Positions 23,896 through 31,712 of a stretch of DNA of 64,000 nt are shown here, in pieces (within the stretch, counting starts at the first letter, position 1; every line of letters begins with the position of its first letter). The notes under the pieces were generated by a model. It searched no databases, had not been told where the DNA came from, and was given only the letters and a program-made list of their open reading frames with translations. Source of the stretch: Rhizobium herbae (GTDB lineage Bacteria > Pseudomonadota > Alphaproteobacteria > Rhizobiales > Rhizobiaceae). Location of the stretch: the NCBI RefSeq assembly GCF_019511375.1, contig NZ_JAEUAO010000002.1, positions 1,116,001 through 1,180,000 of the forward strand. The letters are read 5' to 3'. A program made the position numbers and the translations under genes.

Positions 23896-24207
23896 GACCG
23901 CAGCTCGCTTTTCCAGATGATATTGTCGCGAACTCCCGATTGAAGGGGGCCTCTGATTTTCGCAATATCGCAAGATAGGACTTTCGCCGCAATCGAATCC
24001 GACAAACACCAGTGGTTTCGGTTCCAAGCTGGCGTTCAATTCCACATTGCAGTTGGCGACCGGACCTAAGTCTCTCCCGTCGTCTGCCTTGTCCCGTCTT
24101 TTCGCAGCCAAAGAGAACGTGCCTGATAAGGGGCATTCCGCTGCCGTTCTATCCAGCGATCTGTGAAGATTTTCAGCCAACCGATTCCACCCACAACGGA
24201 AAACATC
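23896..24207. other. Right flank of the phzF insertion
   Basis: About 310 bases between phzF and gp12. No gene is recognised on either strand; the open frames lack protein-like composition. It must contain the phzF promoter on the minus strand and restores the gp12 leader (GGAAAACATC before the start) on the plus strand. Confidence 0.5.
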
Positions 24208-24849
24208 ATGCCAACAGGATTTCACGAGGTCCGGTTTCCCTTGCGCCTGGCGCTCGGGACGAGCGGCGGGCCGGTCAGGCGGACGGATATCGTCAGTCTT
24301 TCGAACGGGCGGGAAAACCGCAACCGGCGCTGGCTCGATGCACGCCGGCACTATGATGCGGGTTCGGGGATCAGGTCGATCGCCGACCTTTATGCCGTGC
24401 TTGAATTTTTCGAGGCGCGGGCGGGACAGCTTCATGGCTTCCGGTTTCGCGATCCGGTCGATTTCAAGTCCTGTGCGCCCGGCGGCACGGTGAACGCGAA
24501 CGACCAGGGGATCGGGACGGGGGACGGCGTGACTGCCACGTTCCAGCTGATCAAGACCTATGGCGATACAGGCGGCGTGAGCATTCGCGAGATCGCAAAG
24601 CCGGTGGCTGGGAGCGTCGCCGTTTCGGTGGGCGGCGTTCGGGCGGCGCCGGGCGACTTTGCGCTCGATGCAATGACGGGGCGCGTGACGTTCATCCCCG
24701 CAAAAATTCCGGCGAGCGGCGCGGCCGTTCGGGCCGGCTACGAGTTCGATGTGCCGGTGCGCTTCGATACCGACCGGATCGATATCGATCTGGCGCAATT
24801 CCAGGCCGGGCGTATCCCATCGATTCCCCTGGTGGAGATCAAGCCATGA
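24208..24849 (+). CDS. GTA distal tail protein (gp12), DUF2460
   Basis: A 213-residue DUF2460 protein forming the distal tail ring. Family features are FHEVRFPLRLALGTSGGPVR, RRTDIVSLSNGRENRNRRWL, FEARAGQLHGFRFRDPVDFK and the VPVRFDTDRIDIDLAQFQAG near the C-terminus, ending IPSIPLVEIKP. ATG 24208 is the first in frame at the conserved N-terminus. Its stop overlaps the next start (ATGA). Confidence 0.93.
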   Translation: MPTGFHEVRFPLRLALGTSGGPVRRTDIVSLSNGRENRNRRWLDARRHYDAGSGIRSIADLYAVLEFFEARAGQLHGFRFRDPVDFKSCAPGGTVNANDQGIGTGDGVTATFQLIKTYGDTGGVSIREIAKPVAGSVAVSVGGVRAAPGDFALDAMTGRVTFIPAKIPASGAAVRAGYEFDVPVRFDTDRIDIDLAQFQAGRIPSIPLVEIKP

Positions 24850-25736
24850 AAACGCTTCCTGCGGCACTTGCCGCGCATCTTTCGGGTGACGTGACGACGA
24901 TGTGCCATTGCTGGCGGGTGACGCGGCGCGATGGCGTCGTGCTTGGATTTACCGAGCATGATCATGACCTTGCTTTCGCCGGGACGAATTTTCTGGCCGC
25001 CAGCGGCTTCCAGGCGGCCGACAGCGAGGCGGCGAACGGGCTTTCGGTCGAGGCTGGCGAGGTTACGGGCGGATTTTCGAGTGCGGCGATCAGCGAGGCG
25101 GATGTGCTCGCCGGCCGCTATGACGGTGCCCAAGTCGAGGTGTTCCAGGTGAACTGGCAAGCGCCGGGGCAGCATGTGCTGCTCAGGGTGCAGGAAATCG
25201 GCGATGTGACGCGGGCGGGTGGCGCGTTTCGCGCGGAGCTGCGGCGGCTGACGCATCGGCTGGATCAGGTGCAGGGACGGATTTACGGGCGACCCTGCGA
25301 TGCCACGCTTGGCGACGGACGCTGCAAGATCAATCTGGGCGATCCGGCTTATCGCGGCGAGGGGGCGGTTGTGGCCGTTCTTGACGAGACGCGGCTGCGG
25401 GTGACGGGGCTCAATGCGGCGAAAGCGGGATTTTATCGGTACGGCGTGTTTCGCTTCCTGAGGGGAGCGAATGCGGGGCATGTTTGCGATATCGAGGACC
25501 ACCGGAAAGAAGGCGGCGCGGTGACGCTGTCGCTCTGGCTGCCGCCGCCACTGCCGCTTGCCGTCGGGGATACGTTTACGGTGACGGCGGGCTGCGACAA
25601 GAGTTTTGCCACCTGTCGCCGGAAATTTTCCAATTCGGTGAACTTTCAAGGATTTCCGCACATGCCCGGGACGGATTTCGCGTTCGGCTATGCGGATGGG
25701 GATACGGTGCATGACGGGCGGCCGCTCTATGAGTGA
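24846..25736 (+). CDS. GTA hub protein (gp13), DUF2163
   Basis: A 296-residue DUF2163 baseplate hub protein. It has the TTMCHCWRVTRRDGVVLGFT and EHDHDLAFAGTNFLAASGF blocks, and near the C-terminus TAGCDKSFATCRRKFSNSVN and FQGFPHMPGTDF with conserved cysteines, where an Fe-S cluster was reported in the R. capsulatus particle (established knowledge). It overlaps gp12 by four bases and gp14 by eight. Confidence 0.92.
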   Translation: MKTLPAALAAHLSGDVTTMCHCWRVTRRDGVVLGFTEHDHDLAFAGTNFLAASGFQAADSEAANGLSVEAGEVTGGFSSAAISEADVLAGRYDGAQVEVFQVNWQAPGQHVLLRVQEIGDVTRAGGAFRAELRRLTHRLDQVQGRIYGRPCDATLGDGRCKINLGDPAYRGEGAVVAVLDETRLRVTGLNAAKAGFYRYGVFRFLRGANAGHVCDIEDHRKEGGAVTLSLWLPPPLPLAVGDTFTVTAGCDKSFATCRRKFSNSVNFQGFPHMPGTDFAFGYADGDTVHDGRPLYE

Positions 25737-26292
25737 AGCGAGTTCGGCGGATCACGATGCTCCGGCGTCTTGCGCCGCCCCCCTCATCCGGCGCTTCGCG
25801 CCACCTTCTCCCCGGCGGGGAGAAGAGGGAGAACGCCTTCAGGCGGAGGATGTATCGTCGGCATTTGCGGATCGGATTGTTGAGATTGCGTGCGGCTGGA
25901 TCGGGACGCCCTATCGGCATCAGGCGAGCCTCAAGGGGGTCGGATGCGATTGCCTGGGGCTGGTTCGGGGCGTCTGGCGGGAGATTCATGGCGCCGAGCC
26001 GGAAACGCCGCCGGCCTATCAGCCGGATTGGGCGGAACGCAGCGGCGAGGATCGGCTGCGGGACGCGGCACGGCGGCATTTCGGGGCCGAGCTTTCGGTG
26101 GCGGAGATGCGGCCGGGTGACCTGCTGCTGTTCTGCTGGCGGCCGGACCTGCCGGCCAAGCATGCCGGAATCTTAAGCGCTGGCGACCGGTTTATCCATG
26201 CCTACGAGCAGGCGGCGGTGATCGAATCGGCGCTCGTGCCTTCCTGGCGGCGACGGATCGCCGGGGTGTTTCGTTTTCCCGAAAAGGTCTGA
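25729..26292 (+). CDS. GTA NlpC/P60 cell-wall peptidase (gp14) with a RIME-encoded N-terminal insert
   Basis: Peptidase that opens the recipient or donor wall during GTA delivery. The C-terminal 150 residues carry the NlpC/P60 fold: RIVEIACGWIGTPYRHQASL, the nucleophile Cys75 in GVGCDCLGLVRGVW, MRPGDLLLFCWRPDLPAKHA with the catalytic His, and FIHAYEQAAVIES. Between the start and this domain, residues about 14-37 (PLIRRFAPPSPRRGEEGE) are the translation of a RIME-like palindrome at 25770-25835, absent from relatives as I know them. ATG 25729 overlaps the gp13 stop; no usable start exists after the repeat, so the protein must be read through it. Confidence 0.9.
   Translation: MSEASSADHDAPASCAAPLIRRFAPPSPRRGEEGERLQAEDVSSAFADRIVEIACGWIGTPYRHQASLKGVGCDCLGLVRGVWREIHGAEPETPPAYQPDWAERSGEDRLRDAARRHFGAELSVAEMRPGDLLLFCWRPDLPAKHAGILSAGDRFIHAYEQAAVIESALVPSWRRRIAGVFRFPEKV
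25770..25835. repeat. RIME-like repeat inside the gp14 reading frame
   Basis: CCCCTCATCCGGCGCTTCGC, then CCACCTTCTCCCCGGCGGGG and AGAAGAGGGAG: the classic unit with both palindromes intact. It keeps the gp14 frame open in the direction translated. Confidence 0.92.
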
Positions 26293-26297
26293 CATTC

Positions 26298-29200
26298 ATG
26301 GCAACCATTCTTCTGCAGGCGGCCGGCGCTGCACTCGGCAGCGTATTCGGTCCGGTCGGCGCGGTGCTGGGCCGCGCTGCCGGCGCGCTTGCCGGGTCTA
26401 TCGTCGACCGCTCGATCATCAACGGGATGACGACGATATCCGGCGCGCGCCTCGGCGATGCACGCATACCGGGGGCGGAGGAAGGGACGGCGATCACGCG
26501 CGCCTATGGAACCGTACGGATCGGCGGCACGCTGATCTGGGCGACGCGGTTCGAAGAGGAGGTGCGCGTCGAGCGGCAGGGCGGCAAGGCGAGCGGGCCC
26601 CGTGTCGAAGCCTTTCGATATTATGCCAATTTCGCGCTCGGCATTTGCGAGGGCGAGATCGCCTGCGTGCGGCGGGTCTGGGCGGACGGGCGCGAGATCG
26701 ACCTGACCGGGGTCGAGATGCGGCTCCATCCTGGAACGCAGGACCAGCTCCCCGATCCCCTGATCGAGGCCAAGCAGGGAGCGGGCAAGGCGCCGGCCTA
26801 TCGGGGTCTTGCCTATGCGGTGTTCGAGCGCTTTCCGCTTGATGGCTACGGCAACCGCATTCCGGTGATCCAGTTCGAGGTGCTGCGGCCGGTTGGCAGG
26901 CTGGAGAGCGCGATCCGGGCGGTGACGATCATTCCGGGCTCGAGCGAGCATGGCTACGATCCGTCCGTAGTCACGGAGAAGACGGGCGCCGGCGCGAGCC
27001 GGCTGATCAACCGCAATGTCTTTCACGCGAGCTCGGACTGGCGGGCGTCGATCGACGAGTTGCAGGCTCTGTGCCCGAACCTTGAGCGCGTCGCCCTCGT
27101 GGTTTCCTGGTTCGGCACGGATCTCAGGGCGGGCCATTGCCGGATCCTTCCGGGTGTCGAGACGGCGGCGCGCGCCGACGAAAGCCGGCCCTGGTCGGTC
27201 TCGGGTATAGCGCGCGGCAGCGCGATGGTGGTCAGCCGGAACGACGGCGGTCCGGCCTATGGCGGCACCCCGAGCGATGCAAGCGTCGTGGCGGCCATCG
27301 CCGACCTGAAGGCGCGCGGGCTCAAGGTCTATCTCTATCCCTTTGTGATGATGGATATTCCGGACGGCAACACGCTGCCGAACCCCTATGGCGGGACGGG
27401 CCAGCCGGCTTATCCGTGGCGCGGGCGAATCACGTCCTATCCGGCGCCGGGACTACCGGGGAGCGCTGACCGGACCGCGGCAGCGCGAGCGCAGGTCGAA
27501 GCGTTCTGCGGGGCAGCGGACGCCGGGGATTTTTCGGTATCCGGGTCCTCGGTGACGTCGGCGGCTGCCGACGAGGGGTATCGGCGCCTCATTCTACACT
27601 ATGCGGTGCTGGCGGATGCGGCGGGCGGCGTCGAGGGCTTCATCATCGGTTCGGAACTGCGCGGGCTGACACAGTTGCGCGACGGGGCGGGCGCGTTTCC
27701 TTTCGTCGAGCAGCTGATCGGGCTGGCGGGCGATGTCCGGGCCATTCTCGGCGCGGGGACCAAGCTGACCTACGGCGCCGACTGGAGCGAGTATTTCGGC
27801 TATCACCCGGCCGATGGTTCCGGCGATGTCCACTACAATCTCGATCCGCTCTGGGCATCGGCCGATATCGACGCCGTCGGTATCGACAACTACATGCCGC
27901 TGTCCGATTGGCGTGATGGCGATCTTTCCGCGGGCAACCCGGATGGGTTTGCGCTTGCCGAAGACGCCGACGCGATGCGGGCGATGGTCGCGTCCGGCGA
28001 GGGCTATGACTGGTACTATGCAGATGATGCGGATCGCCGCGCCCGCTTCCGCACGCCGATCAGGGACGGGCTGGCGGGCAAGCCGTGGGTCTATCGCTAC
28101 AAGGACATTGCCAATTGGTGGAGGCAGGCGCATCGCAGCCGGGTGGGCGGTGCAGAGGAGCCAATGCCAAGCGCATGGGTTCCAGCCTCCAAGCCCGTCT
28201 GGTTCACCGAGCTTGGCTGCCCGGCGGTCGACAAGGGGGCTAATCAGCCGAACGTCTTCACCGATCCGAAATCGTCGGAGACGGCGGTTCCGTATTTCTC
28301 GAACGGCGCCCGCTGCGACGCCATGCAACGGCGGTTTCTCGAAGCGCAGCATGCCTTCTGGCAGGGGCCGGATGCGCCTGAAAGCGTCGATCCGGATCAC
28401 ATGTTCGTCTGGACCTGGGACGCGCGGCCGGCGCCTGCCTTTCCGGAGAATACGGAACTCTGGGCCGATGGCGGCAACTGGCAGACCGGGCACTGGCTGA
28501 ATGGACGGCTGGGGGCGTCGACGGCAGCGGACGTGATTGCCGCCATCCTTGCCGATCATGGTTTTAACGCCGGCGACACGCGGCTCGTCAGCGGTGATCT
28601 CGGCGGCTATGTGCAATCGGAGCAGGCCTCGGCCAGGGACGTGCTGGAGCCGCTGATGGCGGCACTGCAGATCGACGCGGTGGAAGACGGCGCGACCCTG
28701 CGGTTTCGGTCGCGCATGAAGCAGGCGTCAGCGGCGCGGCCGATTTCGGTTCTGGCGGACATCGACAGGCAGCCGCTGTTCGAGGAGATGCGCGGCCATG
28801 ACAGCGATTTCGGCGGTGAGGCCATTCTCGATCATCTGGATCCGGTGAATGCCTATGAGCGGGCAACGACCAGGTTGCGGCGCGTGACGCCTGCGAATGA
28901 CCGGGTCCTGCGGCTCTCCGTGCCGGGCGTGATGCATGACGGTGCCGCCGCATCGGCCGTGGAGGATGCGCTTCGGGATCATCAGGTGTCGCGCCGCAGC
29001 ATCCGCTTTTCGCTTTCGCCGGCGGCGATCGACATCGAGCCGGGCGATGTCATTGCATTCGAAGGCGGGGCGTCCAACGAAGGGGCGCCTGGCGACGGGC
29101 CGGCAGGAAACTTCATCGTCGGCCGGATCGAGGATGGGGCGGTGCGCTCCATCGAGGCACGGGCCTTCGTGCCGTCGAGCGGTGGCGGGCCGAGCCCGCA

Positions 29201-30170
29201 GCAGCGCTCCGTCGATCCGCCACGCACGCCCTCGGACGGGTTTTCGCCGATCGTGCATCTGATGGATCTGCCGCAATACGAGGCCGGCGAGGCGGCCAGC
29301 TTTGCCCGGGGCGCGGTTTTTGCGCGGCCCTGGCGCACCGCTCTGCTGTCGTCGTCGGCGACGACCGAAGGGTATCAGGCGCGCGCGAGGCTGGACCAGC
29401 CGTCGCAGACGGGCGTTCTCGTAGAAGCCCTGGCCGCAGGGGTGCTGGGCCGGTTCGATGCGGCCCGGACGATCACGCTCGACCTGCATTTCGGCGGCCT
29501 GTCTTCGGTAGATCGTCTTGCCGTCCTGAACGGGCAGAACCGCCTGGCGGTCCTGGCGGCCAACGGTGTCTGGGAAATCATCGGTTTCCGTGTTGCCGAG
29601 GAAATCGCCTCCGGGCGCTGGCGGCTTTTCGAGCTTCTGCGCGGGCTCAACGGTACCACGGATGCGATGAAGGCGGGCGCGGCCGCGGGCGCGCCGCTGG
29701 TCGTGCTGAATGGGGCTCTCAAACCGCTCGGACTGAGTGTCGACGAGGCCGGGCGGATGATCAACTGGATCGTGGAGGCGGGAGGACAGACGACAGGCCC
29801 GGTCGGGCCGTTCGCCTTCGCCGGTGGCTTGAGGGCCGAAACGCCGCTTGCGCCGGTGCACTTGCGGGCACGGCGCTTAGTGAGCGGCGGCATCCGGATC
29901 ACCTGGACCCGCTGCGCCCGCCGCGATGCCGATCACTGGCTGGACGGCGACATCGCGCTCGACGAACCGGCGGAGCGCTATCGTCTCGAAATTCTCGACG
30001 GCGGGACAGTGAGGCGGGCGGTGGATGTCTCCGAACCGGTCTTTGACTATCTGCCTGGTTCGCAAATCGCCGATTTCGGTGCGACGCAGACGGCTTTGTC
30101 GGTCCGCGTGCGACAGAAGGGGCAGAAGGTTGCCCTCGGGGTAGCGGCGCAGGCGGTGCTGAACCTGTGA
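26298..30170 (+). CDS. GTA host-specificity/baseplate megatron protein (gp15) with GTA TIM-barrel domain
   Basis: At 1290 residues the largest protein of the cluster. It forms the tail-tip fibre/hub that contacts recipient cells. The N-terminus has a glycine/alanine-rich hydrophobic helix and ISGARLGDARIPGAEEGTAI as in tail tip proteins. A glycosidase-like GTA TIM-barrel domain spans about residues 430-740, with GFIIGSELRGLTQLRDGAGA, LTYGADWSEYFGYHP and VWFTELGCPAVDKGANQPNV. The phage-tail-3 region follows (about 790-950), ending in beta-rich segments such as ITWTRCARRDADHWLDGDIA. Length and order match R. capsulatus GTA gp15. It starts five bases after gp14. Confidence 0.94.
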   Translation: MATILLQAAGAALGSVFGPVGAVLGRAAGALAGSIVDRSIINGMTTISGARLGDARIPGAEEGTAITRAYGTVRIGGTLIWATRFEEEVRVERQGGKASGPRVEAFRYYANFALGICEGEIACVRRVWADGREIDLTGVEMRLHPGTQDQLPDPLIEAKQGAGKAPAYRGLAYAVFERFPLDGYGNRIPVIQFEVLRPVGRLESAIRAVTIIPGSSEHGYDPSVVTEKTGAGASRLINRNVFHASSDWRASIDELQALCPNLERVALVVSWFGTDLRAGHCRILPGVETAARADESRPWSVSGIARGSAMVVSRNDGGPAYGGTPSDASVVAAIADLKARGLKVYLYPFVMMDIPDGNTLPNPYGGTGQPAYPWRGRITSYPAPGLPGSADRTAAARAQVEAFCGAADAGDFSVSGSSVTSAAADEGYRRLILHYAVLADAAGGVEGFIIGSELRGLTQLRDGAGAFPFVEQLIGLAGDVRAILGAGTKLTYGADWSEYFGYHPADGSGDVHYNLDPLWASADIDAVGIDNYMPLSDWRDGDLSAGNPDGFALAEDADAMRAMVASGEGYDWYYADDADRRARFRTPIRDGLAGKPWVYRYKDIANWWRQAHRSRVGGAEEPMPSAWVPASKPVWFTELGCPAVDKGANQPNVFTDPKSSETAVPYFSNGARCDAMQRRFLEAQHAFWQGPDAPESVDPDHMFVWTWDARPAPAFPENTELWADGGNWQTGHWLNGRLGASTAADVIAAILADHGFNAGDTRLVSGDLGGYVQSEQASARDVLEPLMAALQIDAVEDGATLRFRSRMKQASAARPISVLADIDRQPLFEEMRGHDSDFGGEAILDHLDPVNAYERATTRLRRVTPANDRVLRLSVPGVMHDGAAASAVEDALRDHQVSRRSIRFSLSPAAIDIEPGDVIAFEGGASNEGAPGDGPAGNFIVGRIEDGAVRSIEARAFVPSSGGGPSPQQRSVDPPRTPSDGFSPIVHLMDLPQYEAGEAASFARGAVFARPWRTALLSSSATTEGYQARARLDQPSQTGVLVEALAAGVLGRFDAARTITLDLHFGGLSSVDRLAVLNGQNRLAVLAANGVWEIIGFRVAEEIASGRWRLFELLRGLNGTTDAMKAGAAAGAPLVVLNGALKPLGLSVDEAGRMINWIVEAGGQTTGPVGPFAFAGGLRAETPLAPVHLRARRLVSGGIRITWTRCARRDADHWLDGDIALDEPAERYRLEILDGGTVRRAVDVSEPVFDYLPGSQIADFGATQTALSVRVRQKGQKVALGVAAQAVLNL

Positions 30171-30205
30171 CGGAAGCAAACAGCAAACTGGAAAGGCAAG
30201 ATGCG

Positions 30206-30412
30206 ATGGGTGAACTGAAGAACTGGTATATGTCGAAGACTGTGTGGGGCGGCGTGGTTGCGATCCTTGCGTCGTGCAGCCATCTTCTCGGTGTGGAGAT
30301 AGCCGCGGACGAGCAGGGCGGGTTGGTGGACAGCCTGACCGCGCTTGCTGCGGCGGCGGGCGGGCTGGTGGCGATCTGGGGCCGTATTTCGGCGAGAAAG
30401 CGATTGCGCTAG
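30206..30412 (+). CDS. Small holin-like membrane protein closing the GTA cluster
   Basis: A 68-residue protein with two hydrophobic segments (WGGVVAILASCSHLLGV at about 13-29 and LTALAAAAGGLVAIWGRI at about 42-59) and a basic C-terminus SARKRLR. The compact two-span layout with a charged tail is that of small phage holins, and the cluster has an endolysin without a signal peptide, so a lysis role is plausible (inference). ATG 30206 has AAAGG nine bases before it; a GTG at 30167 overlapping the gp15 stop would add 13 residues. No family name is certain. Confidence 0.7.
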   Translation: MGELKNWYMSKTVWGGVVAILASCSHLLGVEIAADEQGGLVDSLTALAAAAGGLVAIWGRISARKRLR

Positions 30413-30525
30413 AGAATTGCCGCAACGCCTTGGGAAACCACGGCGTTAGGCCGACATTCATTTGCCATTCAGACTGCATCGTTTATTTAATTTGCAATGA
30501 TGCTTCCCAAGTTGAAAGTGCGTCC

Positions 30526-30777
30526 ATGTCCTCACCCTTGATCATAGCAACGCTAGCAGCGGGCCTTTCCGGATTCGCGCCGCCAGCGATTGTCGTGCCA
30601 TCGGCGGTTGTCGAGGTGGATGGCGATTGCGGGGAGGCTGCGGCCGAGGTCGTGGCCAAGACCGGCGGCGAACTCTTGTCCGCGCAGCCGACCGGTGACG
30701 GTCAATGCGTCGTGACCGTGCTCATTCCCGGGAATGGCGGCCGCCCGAAGAAGGTCACGATGCGGGTGCCGATGTAG
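30526..30777 (+). CDS. feuN: FeuN, small periplasmic modulator of the FeuPQ system
   Basis: An 83-residue exported protein. It has an N-terminal hydrophobic signal (SSPLIIATLAAGLSGFA), then a small mature domain with two cysteines (VDGDCGEAAAEVV and GDGQCVVTVLIPG) and basic GGRPKKVTMRVPM end. Size, signal and position directly upstream of feuP match FeuN of Sinorhizobium meliloti, which restrains FeuQ signalling from the periplasm (established). An ATG at 30526 follows an AT-rich promoter-like stretch at 30475-30510. Confidence 0.85.
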   Translation: MSSPLIIATLAAGLSGFAPPAIVVPSAVVEVDGDCGEAAAEVVAKTGGELLSAQPTGDGQCVVTVLIPGNGGRPKKVTMRVPM

Positions 30778-30904
30778 GAGCCGCAGGCACCGACATCGAA
30801 ACTGTTCTCCAACCGGACCGAATAGGATATTCATTCGAGTCTCGTGTGGCAGCGCGCAGCTCAATCCGGCGGATGAGCGCTCGCTGAAGGGAAAAGGTCA
30901 GTTC

Positions 30905-31591
30905 ATGCGCATTCTGGTGGTCGAAGACGACGTCAACCTCAACCGTCAGCTGACGGATACGTTGAAGGAAGCGGGCTATGTCGTCGATCAGGCCTTTGAT
31001 GGCGAAGAAGGCCATTATCTCGGTGATGGCGAGCCCTATGATGCGGTCATTCTCGATATCGGCCTGCCCGAGATGGACGGTGTCACCGTGCTTGAAAAAT
31101 GGCGCAGCGCCGGCAAGGCAATGCCTGTCCTGATCCTCACGGCGCGTGATCGCTGGAGCGACAAGGTCGCCGGCATCGACGCGGGTGCCGACGATTATGT
31201 GACGAAACCGTTCCACGTCGAAGAGGTCCTGGCGCGCATTCGTGCGCTGATCCGGCGGGCTGCCGGGCATGCAACATCGGAGATCGTCTGCGGACCTGTG
31301 CGGCTGGACACCAAGGGGTCCAAGGCGACGGTCGATGGCGTGGCGCTGAAGCTGACGTCGCACGAATTCCGGCTGCTCTCCTACCTGATGCACCATATGG
31401 GACAGGTGGTTTCGCGCACGGAACTGGTCGAGCATATGTACGACCAGGATTTCGACCGCGATTCCAACACCATCGAGGTCTTCGTCGGCAGGCTGCGCAA
31501 GAAGATCGGCAACGACCTGATCGAGACCGTGCGCGGCCTCGGCTATCGCATGCAGCCGCCGGGCATGGCCAGCAAGGAAGCCAAATCCTGA
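30905..31591 (+). CDS. feuP: FeuP, OmpR/PhoB-family response regulator
   Basis: A 228-residue two-component response regulator. The receiver domain has the acidic pair EDD at 7-9, the phospho-acceptor Asp51 in ILDIGLPEMDG and the TAR and KPF (Lys in VTKPFHVEEV) conserved positions. The winged-helix output domain has LKLTSHEFRLLSYLMHHMGQ and RSNTIEVFVGRLRKKIGND-like recognition region. In S. meliloti FeuP controls genes for cyclic glucan export (ndvA) and osmoadaptation, with FeuQ as kinase (established). AAAGG precedes ATG 30905. Confidence 0.92.
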   Translation: MRILVVEDDVNLNRQLTDTLKEAGYVVDQAFDGEEGHYLGDGEPYDAVILDIGLPEMDGVTVLEKWRSAGKAMPVLILTARDRWSDKVAGIDAGADDYVTKPFHVEEVLARIRALIRRAAGHATSEIVCGPVRLDTKGSKATVDGVALKLTSHEFRLLSYLMHHMGQVVSRTELVEHMYDQDFDRDSNTIEVFVGRLRKKIGNDLIETVRGLGYRMQPPGMASKEAKS

Positions 31592-31712
31592 GCGGGATCG
31601 ACATGACCGAAACCACCGGGTTCTCTACAATTGCTACGCCTGGGCATGACGCTCGCCGATGCGCTGGCCAGGCGCGCGAACCGTCTTTCCCTCCGCAGGA
31701 TCGATCCTGCCC

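Noticed and set aside
23896-24867. Long upstream extension of the phzF frame (to 607 codons)
   Set aside because: It would run antisense through gp12, and only the last 283 codons match the PhzF family.
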